A stretch of DNA of 64,000 bases from Hydrocarboniphaga effusa AP103 (GTDB lineage Bacteria > Pseudomonadota > Gammaproteobacteria > Nevskiales > Nevskiaceae). Position 1 is the stretch's first letter, and the number at the start of each line of letters is the position of its first letter. Made by a program: the position numbers and the translations under genes. Below the pieces are notes generated by a model. The model was not told the DNA's origin. It ran no database searches and was given only the letters and a program-made list of their open reading frames with translations. Of the stretch, positions 20,018-27,990 are shown in pieces. The DNA lies in contig NZ_AKGD01000001.1 in assembly GCF_000271305.1 (NCBI RefSeq), positions 1,364,001 to 1,428,000 on the forward strand. Direction: 5' to 3'.

Positions 20018-20090
20018 GAGGAACGGGCTGGAACGGGTCTGCGACGGGCCTTCATTATGCCGTCGGTTGGAACGCCTTAGGCTCACGCAC

Positions 20091-22541
20091 ATGATCGATC
20101 TGGCCGCCGTCGAGTCCTGGTTCAGCCGCCGCGGCTGGCACATCGCCGATTTCCAGCGTTCGGCCTGGGCCGCCTACGCGGCGGGCGAATCGGGGCTGAT
20201 CCATTCGTCCACCGGCAGCGGCAAGACCCTGGCCGCGTGGATCGGCGCGCTACTGCAGGCCGATGGCGAGCACGAGCCGCTGCGCCTGCTCTGGATCACG
20301 CCGATGCGCGCGCTGGCGGCCGACACCACGGCGGGCCTGCAGCGTGCGGCCGAGGAACTCGGCTGCGGTTGGACCGTGGAGCTGCGCACCGGCGACACCG
20401 GCAGCGCGGCGCGTGCGCGCCAGCGCAAGCGGCTGCCGCAGGCGCTCGTGACCACGCCCGAATCGCTGTCCCTGCTGCTCTCGTATGCCGATTTGATTGC
20501 GCAGTTCGCCGGTCTGTCGGCGGTGATCGTCGACGAATGGCACGAGCTGCTCGGAACCAAGCGCGGCGTGCAGACCGAGCTGTGCCTGTCACGGCTGCGC
20601 GCGCTCGCGCCGGCGCTGCGCGTCTGGGGCCTGTCGGCGACGCTCGGCAATCTCGACGAGGCCGCGCGCGTACTCGTCGGCCCGCAGCGCGAGGCGCGCC
20701 TGATCGCGGGCGAGCAACGCAAGACGGTGCGCATCGACACGGTGATTCCGCCGAAGGTCGAGCGCATGGCCTGGGCCGGGCATCTGGGTCTGCCGCAGCT
20801 GCCGCAGGTGGTCGCCGAGCTCGAACGCGCGGGCACCTCGCTGGTGTTCACCAACACGCGCTCGCAGGCCGAGCGCTGGTTCACGGCGCTGCAGGAGGCG
20901 CGCCCCGACTGGCCGATGGCCCTGCATCACGGCTCGCTCGACACCACGCTGCGCCGCGAAGTCGAGCAGGGCCTGCGCGACGGCAGCCTGCGCGCAGTGG
21001 TGGCGACCTCGAGCCTCGATCTGGGCGTCGACTTCGGGCCGGTCGAGCAGGTGCTGCAGATCGGCGGCCCCAAGGGCGTGGCGCGACTGCTGCAACGCGC
21101 GGGCCGCAGCGGACATCGGCCCGGCGCGGCCAGCCGCATCGTCTGCGTGCCGACGCTGGCGCTCGAACTCGCCGAGTTCGCTGCCGCGCGCCTGGCCGCG
21201 CAGCGCGGACACATCGAAGCACGCCGGCCCTTGCGCAACAGCCTCGACGTGCTCGCCCAGCACGTCGTCACGCTCGCGCTCACCGCCCGCCTGAGCGCCG
21301 ACGAAATCCGCACGCAGATCGCCGGCACGCACGCCTACGAGCGGTTGTCCGATGCCGAATGGCGCTGGGTACTCGACTTCGTCATGCGCGGCGGCCCGGC
21401 GCTCGCGGCGTATCCGCAGTACCGCAAGGTGGTCGAGCGCGACGGCCTGCTGCACGTCGACGACGCCACGCTCGCCAAGCGCCATCGGCTCGCGGTCGGC
21501 ACCATCGTCTCCGACAACATGGTGCGCGTGCGCTACCTGCGCGGGCCCTCGCTCGGCAGCGTCGAAGAGAGCTTCGTCGCCCGGCTCAAGCCCGGCGACG
21601 GCTTCACGTTCGCGGGGCGTCGGCTGAGCCTGATCCGCGTACGCGACATGACGGCCTACGTGCGCGCCGAAGCCGGTACGCAGATGATCCCGCGCTGGAT
21701 GGGCGGCCGCATGCCGCTGTCGTCCGAGCTCGCCGAAACGCTGACCGAAGTGCTCGCCGGAGCGCTCGGCGATCAGCCGGCGGCCGCCGAGCTGCAGGCG
21801 CTCGCACCGCTGCTCGGCGTGCAGCGGCGCTGGTCGCGCCTGCCCGCGCCGGGACGCCTGCTGATCGAGCGCGCGCGCTCGCGCGAAGGCCAGCACTGGT
21901 TCGTCTATCCGATGGCCGGACGCCACGTGCACGAAGGCCTTTCGGCGCTGCTGGCCTGGCGCCTGGCGCAACGCGCGCCGCTCACCTGCAGCTTCTCGGT
22001 CAACGACTACGGCTTCGAACTGGTTTCACGCGAGCTGCCGGAGCTCGATGCCGCCAGCCTGCATGTGCTGCTGTCGCCCGACGATCTGGCTCGCGATCTG
22101 CCCGCGAGCCTGAATGCCTCGGAGATGGCGCGCCGCCGCTTTCGCGAGATCGCGCGCATCGCCGGCCTGGTGTTCGAAGGCTATCCGGGCGCCGGCAAGA
22201 GCGTGAAGCAGGTGCAGGTCTCGAGTGGCCTGATCTACGACGTGCTGACGCGCTACGACGAGGGCAACCTGCTCACGCGACAGGCCTTGATCGAAGCGCT
22301 CGAACAGCAGCTCGACTACCGGCGCCTGGCCGAAACGCTCGTCCGCCTGCGCGATTCGGCGTTCGACATCGTCGACGTCGAACGCTTCACCCCGCTCGCG
22401 TTTCCGCTGTGGGCCGACCGGCTCAACAGCCACCAGATTTCGAGCGAAGCCCTGCAGCAGCGCATCGCGCGCATGCTCGAACAGATCGAGACGGCGGCGC
22501 ACGAATCGGCATCGCCCAAGCGCCGCAAGGCCCGCGCTTGA
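20091..22541 (+). CDS. Ligase-associated DNA-damage-response DEXH helicase (Lhr type)
   Basis: This 816-residue superfamily-2 helicase has Walker A HSSTGSGKTLAAW near residue 45, the DEWHELLGTKRG motif II near 150, the SATLGNLDEA motif III near 185 and LLQRAGRSGHRPGAASR motif VI near 340. The C-terminal half follows the Lhr-core pattern (winged-helix plus beta domains). Such helicases occur in repair clusters with an ATP-dependent ligase, an MBL-fold exonuclease and PdeM. Here only pdeM follows, overlapping by four bases. The ATG at 20091 matches the family start (FSRRGWHIADFQRSAW). Confidence 0.92.
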   Translation: MIDLAAVESWFSRRGWHIADFQRSAWAAYAAGESGLIHSSTGSGKTLAAWIGALLQADGEHEPLRLLWITPMRALAADTTAGLQRAAEELGCGWTVELRTGDTGSAARARQRKRLPQALVTTPESLSLLLSYADLIAQFAGLSAVIVDEWHELLGTKRGVQTELCLSRLRALAPALRVWGLSATLGNLDEAARVLVGPQREARLIAGEQRKTVRIDTVIPPKVERMAWAGHLGLPQLPQVVAELERAGTSLVFTNTRSQAERWFTALQEARPDWPMALHHGSLDTTLRREVEQGLRDGSLRAVVATSSLDLGVDFGPVEQVLQIGGPKGVARLLQRAGRSGHRPGAASRIVCVPTLALELAEFAAARLAAQRGHIEARRPLRNSLDVLAQHVVTLALTARLSADEIRTQIAGTHAYERLSDAEWRWVLDFVMRGGPALAAYPQYRKVVERDGLLHVDDATLAKRHRLAVGTIVSDNMVRVRYLRGPSLGSVEESFVARLKPGDGFTFAGRRLSLIRVRDMTAYVRAEAGTQMIPRWMGGRMPLSSELAETLTEVLAGALGDQPAAAELQALAPLLGVQRRWSRLPAPGRLLIERARSREGQHWFVYPMAGRHVHEGLSALLAWRLAQRAPLTCSFSVNDYGFELVSRELPELDAASLHVLLSPDDLARDLPASLNASEMARRRFREIARIAGLVFEGYPGAGKSVKQVQVSSGLIYDVLTRYDEGNLLTRQALIEALEQQLDYRRLAETLVRLRDSAFDIVDVERFTPLAFPLWADRLNSHQISSEALQQRIARMLEQIETAAHESASPKRRKARA

Positions 22542-23185
22542 AGACGCTGGCTTGGCGCATCGCGGGCGAAGACCTGCTGCTCGACAGCGAGCGCGCCGTG
22601 TACTGGCCACGCGAGAAAACCGTGATCGTCGCCGACGTGCATCTCGGCAAGGGCAGCGTGTTCCGTCGTTCGGGCATCGCGGTGCCGACCGGATCCACAC
22701 TGCACGACCTGCAACGGCTGTCCGCGCTGATCGAGCGGCATGCAGCTCGGCGACTGCTCGTGCTCGGCGACCTGTTCCATGCGCGGCTCGACGACGGCGA
22801 AGCCTGGCATGCGCAATTCGATGCGTTCCGCCGGCAGCACGCGGCGCTGCGCATCGAGATCGTGCAAGGCAATCACGACGAGCGCAGCGGCGTCCCGCCG
22901 CGTTGGCGACTGGACTGGCTCAACGCACCGCAAGTCGAGGCGCCGTTCGCGCTCATGCACGATGCGGCGCCCTCGCCGCTCGGCCACGCGCTCGGCGGTC
23001 ACGTGCATCCGGTATTCAAGCTGCAAACGCGCCGCGAGCGCCTGCGGCTGCCGGTGTTCTGGCTACGCGAATCGCTCACGGTGCTGCCTTCGTTCGGCGT
23101 CTTCACGGGTGGCTGGGAAGTGCAGCCGGCTGCGGGCGATCGGCTCGTCGCCGCGAGTGCGGACGGGCTCGCGATCGTTCGTTGA
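22538..23185 (+). CDS. pdeM: Ligase-associated DNA-damage-response endonuclease PdeM
   Basis: A 215-residue calcineurin-like phosphoesterase with all metal-ligand motifs: VADVHLGKG near 30, VLGDLFHAR near 73, QGNHDE near 110 and GGHVHPV near 150. Members accompany Lhr-type helicases and are predicted DNA endonucleases. The start is TTG overlapping the helicase stop (TTGA), the only start that gives the usual short N-terminus before VADVHLGKG. The tight coupling supports joint action on damaged DNA. A convergent DUF488 gene ends 35 bases later. Confidence 0.9.
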   Translation: MKTLAWRIAGEDLLLDSERAVYWPREKTVIVADVHLGKGSVFRRSGIAVPTGSTLHDLQRLSALIERHAARRLLVLGDLFHARLDDGEAWHAQFDAFRRQHAALRIEIVQGNHDERSGVPPRWRLDWLNAPQVEAPFALMHDAAPSPLGHALGGHVHPVFKLQTRRERLRLPVFWLRESLTVLPSFGVFTGGWEVQPAAGDRLVAASADGLAIVR

Positions 23186-23219
23186 GCATGGCGGCTTACG
23201 CGGCGTGCCGCATCGCAGC

Positions 23220-23609
23220 TCAAGCCACGATACGAGCGCCTCGCTCCGCGAGCAATGCTCGCAGCAGCGAGCGATGACAGCGCGCCTCATCCTCGCAATA
23301 ACAGCCGACCGAAAAATCGCTGCCGTGCGACAAGGCCGCGAGTAGATCGAGCGAGCGACTGTTGTCGGGCGTCGCCATCTGGGTCCGATACGCCTTGGCG
23401 AAACGAGTCCACTCGGCGTCCGTACCCGCAGCACGCCCCGCCTGCATGAGTTCCGCACTCGGCGCCAGATTCGGATACCAGACGTCGTACCAGTTCAACG
23501 ATGCGAATTGGGATTTCGGCACGCCGCGCGGCGGACGACGCACGGTGCCGATGCGCAGGCCTTCGCCCGCCGTCCTCTCGCTACCCAATCGCACGATTCG
23601 AATCGCCAT
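23220..23609 (-). CDS. DUF488 family protein
   Basis: The 129-residue protein shows the DUF488 pattern: IGTVRRPPRGVPKSQFASLNWYD-like start (first 20 residues after MAIRIVRLGSE), a middle NLAPSAELMQ segment and the C-terminal FSVGCYCEDEARCHRSLLRALL block with three Cys and a His (about residues 95-120) that recalls a metal or nucleic-acid site. Function is not established. The stop lies 35 bases from pdeM on the opposite strand. A longer frame reaches 23726 but starts inside the next gene. Confidence 0.85.
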   Translation of the reverse strand: MAIRIVRLGSERTAGEGLRIGTVRRPPRGVPKSQFASLNWYDVWYPNLAPSAELMQAGRAAGTDAEWTRFAKAYRTQMATPDNSRSLDLLAALSHGSDFSVGCYCEDEARCHRSLLRALLAERGARIVA

Positions 23610-23620
23610 GCTCACTCTCT

Positions 23621-24538
23621 CTATACGAAACGGTCGATGCCCCGCACGAGCAGGTTCGCCAACCGCTTCTGCTTGAGCTGATCGAGCCACCAGTCGAGTG
23701 CCCGGCCCTGGTGGTCTCCGCGCCAAGCGACGTAGAGCAGGTTCGGCTCACGCGGATCGGCGACGGCTTTCTCGATCAGCTCGCCGCGCTTCAGCAGCGA
23801 GGCGACGCGCGCCCGTGGCAGCCAGCCCACGCCCAACCCATCGCGCTGGGCCAGGATTTTCTCGCGCATGCCCGGTACCGCAAGCGTGGCCTGGCCTCCG
23901 AGCACCCCATAGCGGCGCCCGTCGATGTGCCGCGAAGAGTCGGCAACCACCACCGAGCGATGCACTGCGATCGCTTCGCGTTCGAGCGGCTCCCTGGCGC
24001 TGGCGAGTGCATGCCGCGGCGAAACCGCGAACACCCAATCCATGACGCCGAGTTCGAACCAGCGCAGCGTCGGAATCACCGGCGGCTCGTTGGTCGCTCC
24101 GATGACCAGATCGGCACGCCCATCGCGCAGGGCCTCCCAAGTACCGCCAAGCACTTCGTGCGTGAGCCGCAGCGTGACGCCCGAATTCAGCGCGTCGAAA
24201 CGGCGGATCGACGGCAGCAGCAGATCGAATTCGACGATCTCGTCGCTGACGATCCAAAGCCGGTCTTCCCAACCACCGGCGACCTGCTTCACGCGACGCG
24301 TAAGACGAGAAACATCCTGCTGCAGGCGCGCCGCTTCGATCGCCAGCAACTGGCCCGCCGGCGTGAGTTGCAGGCGGTAGCGACGGCGATCGAACAGCAG
24401 CGCATCGAAGCGCGCTTCGAGCTGTCGGGCGGCGTGCGAAATCGTCGAGGGAGCCTTGGCCAGCCGTGCGGCTGCGCGCGACAGGCTGCCGGTTTCGCGA
24501 ATCGCTTCGAGCAGGGCCAGTTCATCGGCCGACAACAT
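23621..24538 (-). CDS. LysR-family transcriptional regulator
   Basis: The 305-residue protein begins with the LysR helix-turn-helix (LLEAIRETGSLSRAAARLAKA, residues 8-28, and STISHAARQLEARF) and has a substrate-binding co-inducer domain from about 90 to the end, with VIGATNEPPV near 155. It is divergent from the SDR gene at 24651, a layout typical of a LysR regulator and its target. The 112-base gap contains the short palindrome TTCGTCGAA at 24559-24567, a possible half of the operator. The inducer is unknown. Confidence 0.9.
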   Translation of the reverse strand: MLSADELALLEAIRETGSLSRAAARLAKAPSTISHAARQLEARFDALLFDRRRYRLQLTPAGQLLAIEAARLQQDVSRLTRRVKQVAGGWEDRLWIVSDEIVEFDLLLPSIRRFDALNSGVTLRLTHEVLGGTWEALRDGRADLVIGATNEPPVIPTLRWFELGVMDWVFAVSPRHALASAREPLEREAIAVHRSVVVADSSRHIDGRRYGVLGGQATLAVPGMREKILAQRDGLGVGWLPRARVASLLKRGELIEKAVADPREPNLLYVAWRGDHQGRALDWWLDQLKQKRLANLLVRGIDRFV

Positions 24539-24650
24539 GTTCGACTCCTTCGCACGTGTTCGTCGAAATTGTAATACGGCAGACGCCCTCGGGATCGCCA
24601 AGATGGCCTCACGGTCATCGCCGACCAGCCATTTTCCCAGGAGCATCACC

Positions 24651-25382
24651 ATGGCACGTTTCGACAACAAATCGGTTCTCGTCACCGGCGGCACCAGCGG
24701 CATCGGTCTCGGCAGCGCACAGGCATTCATCGATGCGGGTGCTCGCGTCGTTTTCACGGGCCGTGACGCCGGCACACTCGACCGTGTGCAGAAGCAGCTC
24801 GGCGACCGCGCGATCGGCCTGCAGAACGACAGCGGACGCATCGCCGATGCGCAAGCGCTTGCCGAACAGCTCACGCACCGCGGCATCATGCTCGATGCGG
24901 TATTCATCAACGCCGGAGCGGCCAAGTTCGGCGCGCTCGCCGACATCACCGAGGCTCAGTGGGACACGAGCTTCGATGCCAACGTCAAGGGCGCCTTCTT
25001 CCAGATACAGGCCCTTGCCCCGCTGCTGAACCCGGGCGCTTCCATCGTGCTCAACGGTTCGATCAACGCGCACATCGGCATGCCGGGTTCGTCGGTCTAC
25101 GCGGCGAGCAAGGCAGCGCTGATCTCGCTCGCCAAGACGCTGTCGGCCGAACTGCTTCCGCGCGGCATTCGGGTCAACGTCATCAGCCCCGGCCCGGTCT
25201 GGACTCCGCTACATGCGCAATTCGGCAGCGAGGGCAACGCGCAGGTCCAGAGCCGGATTCCGCTGGGCCGCTTCGGCAAGGTAGAGGAGATCGCCGCGAC
25301 GGTGCTTCATCTGGCCTCGCCCGAATCGGGCTTCATCGTCGGTGCCGAGATCATCGCCGACGGCGGCATGAGCACGCTGTGA
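24651..25382 (+). CDS. Short-chain dehydrogenase/reductase
   Basis: This 243-residue enzyme has the NAD(P)-binding SVLVTGGTSGIGLGSAQAF motif, the NAG triad region FINAGAAKFG near 88 and the catalytic Ser-Tyr-Lys in LNGSINAHIGMPGSSVYAAS followed by K. The C-terminus FIVGAEIIADGGMSTL is typical of classical SDRs. Substrate is unknown. The ATG at 24651 has an AGGAG site 8 bases away. The divergent LysR gene is the probable regulator. A hairpin near 25395-25434 may end the transcript. Confidence 0.9.
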   Translation: MARFDNKSVLVTGGTSGIGLGSAQAFIDAGARVVFTGRDAGTLDRVQKQLGDRAIGLQNDSGRIADAQALAEQLTHRGIMLDAVFINAGAAKFGALADITEAQWDTSFDANVKGAFFQIQALAPLLNPGASIVLNGSINAHIGMPGSSVYAASKAALISLAKTLSAELLPRGIRVNVISPGPVWTPLHAQFGSEGNAQVQSRIPLGRFGKVEEIAATVLHLASPESGFIVGAEIIADGGMSTL

Positions 25383-25394
25383 TCGCAGCAACGC

Positions 25395-25434
25395 AAGAGG
25401 GCGACGGCAGGCTGCAATCTGCCGCCGCTCTTTT
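25395..25434 (+). terminator. Probable terminator after the SDR gene
   Basis: AAGAGGGCGACGGCAG pairs imperfectly with CTGCCGCCGCTCTT across an 8-base loop, followed by TTTT. It begins 13 bases after the stop codon. Confidence 0.65.
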
Positions 25435-25481
25435 CCATGGAACAGCGTCGCCGGATTTTTCAACCGCCTCGAAACGCGGGC

Positions 25482-26018
25482 CTATGCGGCGCAGCTGACG
25501 GCAAGATTCTTGTAGTAGACGACGGTGTCGCAGTAAGCGCCGTCGGGCAGCAGCGCATAGTCCGGAATGCGCCCGCAACGCTGCCAGCCCTGGCGAACGT
25601 ACAGGCGCTCGGCTGCATCGCTCGCGGTATCGAGCACGAGCAGGCTTTTCCCCGCCGCCCGCGCACCCTGTTCGGCCGCGATCAGCAGTGCCTCGCCGAC
25701 ACCGTGACGACGCGCCTTGCGATGCACGAGCATCTTCGCGAGATCGGCCCGGTGCGGCTGGTTCTCGGGCAGGCCGAGCACGATCTGCGCGGTTCCGACG
25801 ATCTCGCCGCTCGCATCTTCCGCGACGAACACGAGCCGCTCGCCACGCTCGAGCGCTTGCGCCGTACTGCCCCAGAACGCCTGTGCCTTGGCCTGCGTCA
25901 TCGGCCACATGAAGCTCACCGAAGCGCCGCCTTCGACGCAGTCGACGAGCACCTCGCACAGGCCGCGCAGCTCGCGCTCGCCGATGCTCGACAGGCTGCG
26001 GATGCGGATCGCGCTCAT
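25482..26018 (-). CDS. GNAT-family N-acetyltransferase
   Basis: The 178-residue protein shows the GNAT core: VFVAEDASGEIVGTAQIVLG near 63, the acetyl-CoA pyrophosphate loop KARRHGVGEALL near 103 (R-x-x-G-V-G) and LDTASDAAERLYVRQGWQRCG near 130. The target amine is unknown. The ATG at 26018 has a GAGGAAATGAG site. It begins one base from the stop of the XRE-cupin gene on the same strand, so they are co-transcribed, which suggests that the regulator controls the acetyltransferase. Confidence 0.9.
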   Translation of the reverse strand: MSAIRIRSLSSIGERELRGLCEVLVDCVEGGASVSFMWPMTQAKAQAFWGSTAQALERGERLVFVAEDASGEIVGTAQIVLGLPENQPHRADLAKMLVHRKARRHGVGEALLIAAEQGARAAGKSLLVLDTASDAAERLYVRQGWQRCGRIPDYALLPDGAYCDTVVYYKNLAVSCAA

Positions 26019-26019
26019 C

Positions 26020-26619
26020 TCATTTCCTCGCATTGAACGGCAGCTCGCCCGCGATCACGACGATGTAGTGCGCCGGCTTGCGCGTGCGGTTATGGAATCG
26101 CACGGGCTGGTCGAGCGCCATCGCGAGGCAGTCGCCTTCTTCGAGCGTGTGCGTGCGCGTCCCGAGCGTGACCTCGATGCGTCCCTGCTGCACCCAGATC
26201 TGCTGATGCACGCCGTCGTGCGCGTTTTCGTAGGCCACGCTCGCGCCGGCCGGAAACTTCACCTCGACGATGCGGATCGGCGACGGATACCCGGGCGGCG
26301 AGATGTTGCAGCGCCGATAGCCCGACTGCGGATCGCGCCAGCTGCTGCGTTCGGCCGCTTTCGACACCGGGCTCGATTCGGCCGCCGGCTCGTCGTCGAA
26401 CAAGGCGGCGAGCGTGACGCCGAGGCCGCTCGCGATCTTTTCGAGCACCACGGCGGTCGGGCTGCTTTCGCCGCGTTCGACGAGCGACAGCATCGAGCGG
26501 CTGACCTCGCTGCGCGTCGCGAGCGCCTCGAGCGTGAGCCCGCGCTGGGCTCGCAGGGCGCGCACGCGGGCGGCGATGCGCGAGTTGATGTCGCTCGCGG
26601 CGGCGGATTCGTCCTTCAT
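26020..26619 (-). CDS. XRE-family transcriptional regulator with C-terminal cupin domain
   Basis: The 199-residue protein has an N-terminal helix-turn-helix (VRALRAQRGLTLEALATRSEVSRSM-type, residues 22-75) and a double-stranded beta-helix cupin (about 110-195, with QIWVQQGRIEVTLGTRTH). Such regulators often control small-molecule catabolism and sense ligand through the cupin. The ATG at 26619 is favoured over an in-frame TTG at 26640, because the latter would place a perfect palindrome (26619-26639) inside the gene. That palindrome touches the start codon and looks like an autoregulatory operator. Confidence 0.88.
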   Translation of the reverse strand: MKDESAAASDINSRIAARVRALRAQRGLTLEALATRSEVSRSMLSLVERGESSPTAVVLEKIASGLGVTLAALFDDEPAAESSPVSKAAERSSWRDPQSGYRRCNISPPGYPSPIRIVEVKFPAGASVAYENAHDGVHQQIWVQQGRIEVTLGTRTHTLEEGDCLAMALDQPVRFHNRTRKPAHYIVVIAGELPFNARK

Positions 26620-26639
26620 GGTGGAATCAATTTCCACCA
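26619..26639. promoter_or_regulatory. Candidate operator of the XRE-cupin gene
   Basis: TGGTGGAA, a 5-base spacer (TCAAT) and TTCCACCA form a perfect inverted repeat with 8-bp arms that starts at the first base of the regulator's start codon. Binding there would block both transcription and ribosome access. The position is what one expects of autorepression; no experimental motif is known to me for this exact protein. Confidence 0.65.
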
Positions 26640-26682
26640 AACTGGATTTGACGTCAAGCTCGGCTCCTGTGCCGCGCGCGGA

Positions 26683-27990
26683 TCAGTCGATGAACAGCAT
26701 CGCCGGATGTTCGAGCAGCGCCTTGATGCGCTGGATGAACGAGGCCGCATCGAAGCCGTCGACGATGCGGTGATCGAACGAGGACGACAGGTTCATCATC
26801 GAGCGCACGACGACCTGGCCCTGGCGCACGACCGGACGTTCGACCATCGCGTTGACGCCGACGATGGCGACTTCCGGCGCGTTGATGACCGGCGTCGTGA
26901 CGATGCCGCCGAGCTTGCCCAGGCTCGTGATCGTGATCGTGGAGCCCGACAGTTCCTGTCGTGTGGCCTTGCCGCTGCGCGCCGCTTCGGCCACGCGTGC
27001 GACTTCCTTGGCGGACTGCCACAGATCGAGACGCTGCGCCGCATGCACGACCGGCACGACGAGCCCGTTCGGCGTCTGCGTGGCGATGCCGACGTGCACG
27101 GCCGAATGGCGCGAAACGATGCCGGCTTCGTCGTCGTAGGTCGCGTTGATCTGCGGAAATTCGGGCAGCGTCCGCACGAGCGCGCGTATCAGGAAGGGCA
27201 ACATCGTGAGCTTGCCGCGTGTCTTGCCATGCTGCTCGTTGAGATGCTGGCGCAGCGCTTCGAGCTCGGTGACGTCCACTTCCTCGACATAGGCGAAATG
27301 CGGAATGCGCCGGACCGAGCGCTCCATCGCCTCGGCGATCTTGCGGCGCAGGCCGATGATCTTGATCCGCTCGATGCGATCGGGCTCGTCATCCGCGCGT
27401 GCAGTGGATTTTGCGACCGGCGCAAGGGCCTGAGCCTGCAGATCTTCGAGCAGGATGCGACCCGAAGGTCCGCTGCCACGGATACGATGCAGGTCGAGGC
27501 CCATTTCGCGGGCACGCAAGCGCACCGAAGGCGCTGCGGCCGGACGCGCTTCGTAGTAGCCGTCGTCGGTCTCGGGCGCTCTGCGCTCTCCTTCGGGGCG
27601 CGAAGCTTTGCCCTCTCGCTCCGGGAGAGGGTGGCGCGCAGCGCCGGGTGAGGGACTCGCAGTTGAGCGCGGCGCTGAAGATCCCTCACCCCCGGCCCCC
27701 CTCCCGGAGCGAGAGGGGAGAGAAGCCGTATCGGTGTCGATGCGATGCGCGCTCATCTCGATCGTCACCAGCAGCCCACCGACCGCCACCTTGTCGCCGA
27801 CCGCCGCATGCAGCTTGACGACCTTGCCCGCGACCGGAGACGGAATCTCGACCGCGGCCTTGTCGGTCAGCATGTCGACGAGCCGCTGATCCTCTTCGAT
27901 CTGATCGCCCTCGGCGACATGCCAGGCCGCGACTTCGGATTCGGCTATGCCTTCGCCGATATCGGGCAGCTTGAACTGGAACGTGGCCAT
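26683..27990 (-). CDS. bkdB: Branched-chain keto-acid dehydrogenase E2 (dihydrolipoyl acyltransferase)
   Basis: The E2 core of the complex transfers the acyl group from E1 to CoA. The 435-residue protein has one lipoyl domain (residues 1-80, lipoylated Lys44 in MLTDKAAVE), an unusual linker (about 85-150), a peripheral-subunit-binding domain (VRLRAREMGLDLHRI, about 155-190) and the catalytic domain to the end, with the HxxxD site SSSFDHRIVDGFD near 407. The linker holds a 37-residue insertion coded by a repeat element (27611-27718). The gene overlaps the E1-beta stop by one base. No E3 gene follows. Confidence 0.93.
   Translation of the reverse strand: MATFQFKLPDIGEGIAESEVAAWHVAEGDQIEEDQRLVDMLTDKAAVEIPSPVAGKVVKLHAAVGDKVAVGGLLVTIEMSAHRIDTDTASLPSRSGRGAGGEGSSAPRSTASPSPGAARHPLPEREGKASRPEGERRAPETDDGYYEARPAAAPSVRLRAREMGLDLHRIRGSGPSGRILLEDLQAQALAPVAKSTARADDEPDRIERIKIIGLRRKIAEAMERSVRRIPHFAYVEEVDVTELEALRQHLNEQHGKTRGKLTMLPFLIRALVRTLPEFPQINATYDDEAGIVSRHSAVHVGIATQTPNGLVVPVVHAAQRLDLWQSAKEVARVAEAARSGKATRQELSGSTITITSLGKLGGIVTTPVINAPEVAIVGVNAMVERPVVRQGQVVVRSMMNLSSSFDHRIVDGFDAASFIQRIKALLEHPAMLFID
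27611..27718. repeat. Inverted pair of CCCTCTCGCTCCGGGAG-type repeats inside bkdB
   Basis: The left copy, 27611-27654, starts CCCTCTCGCTCCGGGAG and ends GCCGGGTGAGGG. The right copy, 27683-27718, is its inverted imperfect counterpart, with CTCCCGGAGCGAGAGG at its right end. These words belong to the dispersed repeats common between genes in GC-rich proteobacteria. Both copies are read in frame (LPSRSGRGAGGEG and HPLPEREGKA) in the flexible linker of the E2 protein, residues about 91-127. Confidence 0.85.
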
